Shown here in pieces: positions 62,975 to 64,000 of a stretch of DNA of 64,000 bases (within the stretch, counting starts at the first letter, position 1; every line of letters begins with the position of its first letter). Under the pieces are notes generated by a model, which had not been told where the DNA came from, did no database searches, and saw nothing but the letters and a program-made list of their open reading frames with translations. A program made the position numbers and the translations under genes. The DNA is taken from the NCBI GenBank assembly GCA_913051655.1, contig CAJXHI010000007.1, positions 1-64,000 on the forward strand, given 5' to 3'. The DNA comes from an uncultured Alphaproteobacteria bacterium (lineage in GTDB: Bacteria > Pseudomonadota > Alphaproteobacteria > Rhodobacterales > Rhodobacteraceae).

Positions 62975-63691
62975 TTGACCCTAGTCGGCCTCTCCAAAAA
63001 ACCTAATGCACTTCCAAGATTTATTCAGATTAGTGAATATTTGGGCCGTGAAATTGCTGCGGGCCGTTTGATTGCAGGGCAAAGGTTGGCGCCCGAACGC
63101 CAGATGGCAAAAGACTTGGATGTCGCGGTGGGAACGTTGAGGAAGGCGCTAAAGAGGTTGGAAAATCTTGGCCTATTAGAGCCTGTTCAAGGTTCTGGAA
63201 ACTACATTAAACAGAACAATGTTGCAGGCAGTGTCTATGCGATGTTCCGTCTCGAACTGTTGCAAGGTGGCGGTTTACCTCGAGCAGACGTTTTGAGCGT
63301 TTCTTTGGAAAGGAAACCAACGGATCTTCCAAAATTTGGATATTCTGAGATGGGATCACGAACCCGACGATTGCGTTATTTGAATGATACAATCATAGCG
63401 GTTGAAGAAATCTGGCTTGATAAGGCGGCGGGTGTTGTTGAACGCTCTGCACTGTCTGATTCGCTGTATCAATATTACCAGACGCGGCTCAATATTTGGG
63501 TTTCCCGTGCTGAAGATTATGTGACGATCGGGGAGGTTCCATCATGGGCACCAGACAAATTCCCGCTGGATCGCGGCTCAATTACTGGATTTATTGAGCG
63601 ATTCAGCTGGACAGATACGAAAGAGCCTGTGGAATATTCTAGAACTTGGTTCGATACGTCCCAAGCGCGATACGTGCAACGATTGACATAA
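62975..63691 (+). CDS. GntR-family regulator (HutC type)
   Basis: A 238-residue transcription factor with an N-terminal winged helix (IQISEYLGREIAAGRLIAGQRLAPERQMAKDLDVAVGTLRKALKRLENLGLLEPVQGSG, in part) and a C-terminal UTRA effector domain (ERKPTDLPKFGYSEMGSRTRRLRYLNDTIIAVEEIWLD, in part). HutC-type regulators sense sugars, amino acids or their metabolites. The start is TTG at 62975 behind GAGGAAT. It probably controls the divergent LLM-aldo/keto reductase operon and the dehydrogenase 13 bp downstream. Confidence 0.9.
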   Translation: MTLVGLSKKPNALPRFIQISEYLGREIAAGRLIAGQRLAPERQMAKDLDVAVGTLRKALKRLENLGLLEPVQGSGNYIKQNNVAGSVYAMFRLELLQGGGLPRADVLSVSLERKPTDLPKFGYSEMGSRTRRLRYLNDTIIAVEEIWLDKAAGVVERSALSDSLYQYYQTRLNIWVSRAEDYVTIGEVPSWAPDKFPLDRGSITGFIERFSWTDTKEPVEYSRTWFDTSQARYVQRLT

Positions 63692-63704
63692 AGGTGAATG
63701 CACC

Positions 63705-64000
63705 ATGACGAATTATGGAATTATTGGCTGCGGGATGATGGGGCATGAACACCTAAGTAACATTGCACATTTGAAAGGAACAAATATTGCCGCGGTCTAT
63801 GAGCCTGATCGTGGGATGGCGGCTTCTGCGTTCAGAGTTGCTCCTAATGCAATTATGGCAAAATCAATTGGAGATCTTTTGGCTGTGCCAAATCTGGATT
63901 GTTTGGTAATTGCCAGCCCAAATCACTGTCACGTGGCGCATATGCAGCAGATTGCAGCATCACGGCCTCTGCCGCTATTGGTTGAAAAGCCCCTTTTTAC
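63705..64000 (+). CDS. Gfo/Idh/MocA-family oxidoreductase (3' partial)
   Basis: The ATG at 63705 follows AAGGTGA, and the frame runs off the window after about 98 codons. Seen are the NAD(P)-binding start YGIIGCGMMGHEHLSNI, AAVYEPDRGMAASA, and the signature LDCLVIASPNHCHVAHMQQI followed by LLVEKPLF. Gfo/Idh/MocA enzymes oxidise or reduce sugars, inositols and similar polyols. It is downstream of the GntR gene in the same direction, so it probably belongs to the same catabolic locus. Confidence 0.9.
   Translation, partial: MTNYGIIGCGMMGHEHLSNIAHLKGTNIAAVYEPDRGMAASAFRVAPNAIMAKSIGDLLAVPNLDCLVIASPNHCHVAHMQQIAASRPLPLLVEKPLF

Noticed and set aside
1-64000. CRISPR arrays, tRNA/rRNA genes, insertion sequences, prophage or restriction/defence islands
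   Set aside because: No repeat-spacer pattern, transposase, integrase, phage structural or defence-type gene was seen on reading both strands.

Overview
The window is about 64 kb of an alphaproteobacterial chromosome. It is moderately AT-rich, very densely coded, and has no rRNA, tRNA, CRISPR, phage or IS genes that I can see. Gene order and protein sequences point to Rhodobacterales, most likely a low-GC marine (Roseobacter-type) lineage. The main reasons are the origin-proximal block rho-mnmE-mnmG-rsmG-parA-parB, the maf-aroE-coaE-dnaQ-secB-fxsA-tim44-smr block, and the load of osmolyte and sugar ABC transporters.

Region 1 (1-19.9 kb) is housekeeping and origin-proximal: mutS (5' cut), grpE-hrcA, rph-rdgB-hemW, then the leftward block hemJ/rho/mnmE/mnmG/rsmG/parA/parB and the rightward block maf-aroE-coaE-dnaQ, with secB-fxsA leftward and tim44-smr rightward. 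Two parS sites are written into the coding sequences of rsmG and mnmG. The AT-rich 364-bp gap between hemJ and maf, with DnaA-box-like sequences, is the best candidate for oriC. A vestige between tim44 and smr may be what is left of mltA.

Region 2 (20.2-31.1 kb) holds a form II type carbon monoxide dehydrogenase (coxSLM order, AYRGAGR loop) closed by a strong terminator. It is followed by dapD, a small unknown gene, a HAD phosphatase, dapE, a broken small gene, RNase R and a lytic transglycosylase.

Region 3 (31-46.3 kb) is metabolic: a leftward deoC plus double-domain aldehyde dehydrogenase pair; a manganese/zinc ABC transporter operon behind two near-identical palindromic operators; a SnoaL-like protein; a class II aldolase; a VOC-family pseudogene; AMP nucleosidase; HU; an EamA exporter; chorismate synthase; and a choline-dehydrogenase-type GMC oxidoreductase.

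Region 4 (46.4-53.4 kb) is an AT-rich quaternary-amine ABC transporter (glycine betaine or TMAO type; substrate-binding protein, ATPase, and a permease that is two copies fused in tandem). It is followed by the C-terminal wreck of a TMAO/biotin-sulfoxide-reductase-type molybdoenzyme and a cytoplasmic type I sulfatase.

Region 5 (53.6-64 kb) is a complete alpha-glucoside uptake and hydrolysis operon (aglEFGAK), then a leftward set of LLM monooxygenase, aldo/keto reductase and a decayed flavin reductase, divergent from a GntR regulator and a Gfo/Idh/MocA dehydrogenase cut by the window end.

I did not find a convincing undescribed multi-gene system. The most informative unexpected signals are the pseudogenes (flavin reductase, molybdoenzyme, VOC protein, a small unknown gene and perhaps mltA), the paired operators of the metal transporter, and the oriC/parS layout.
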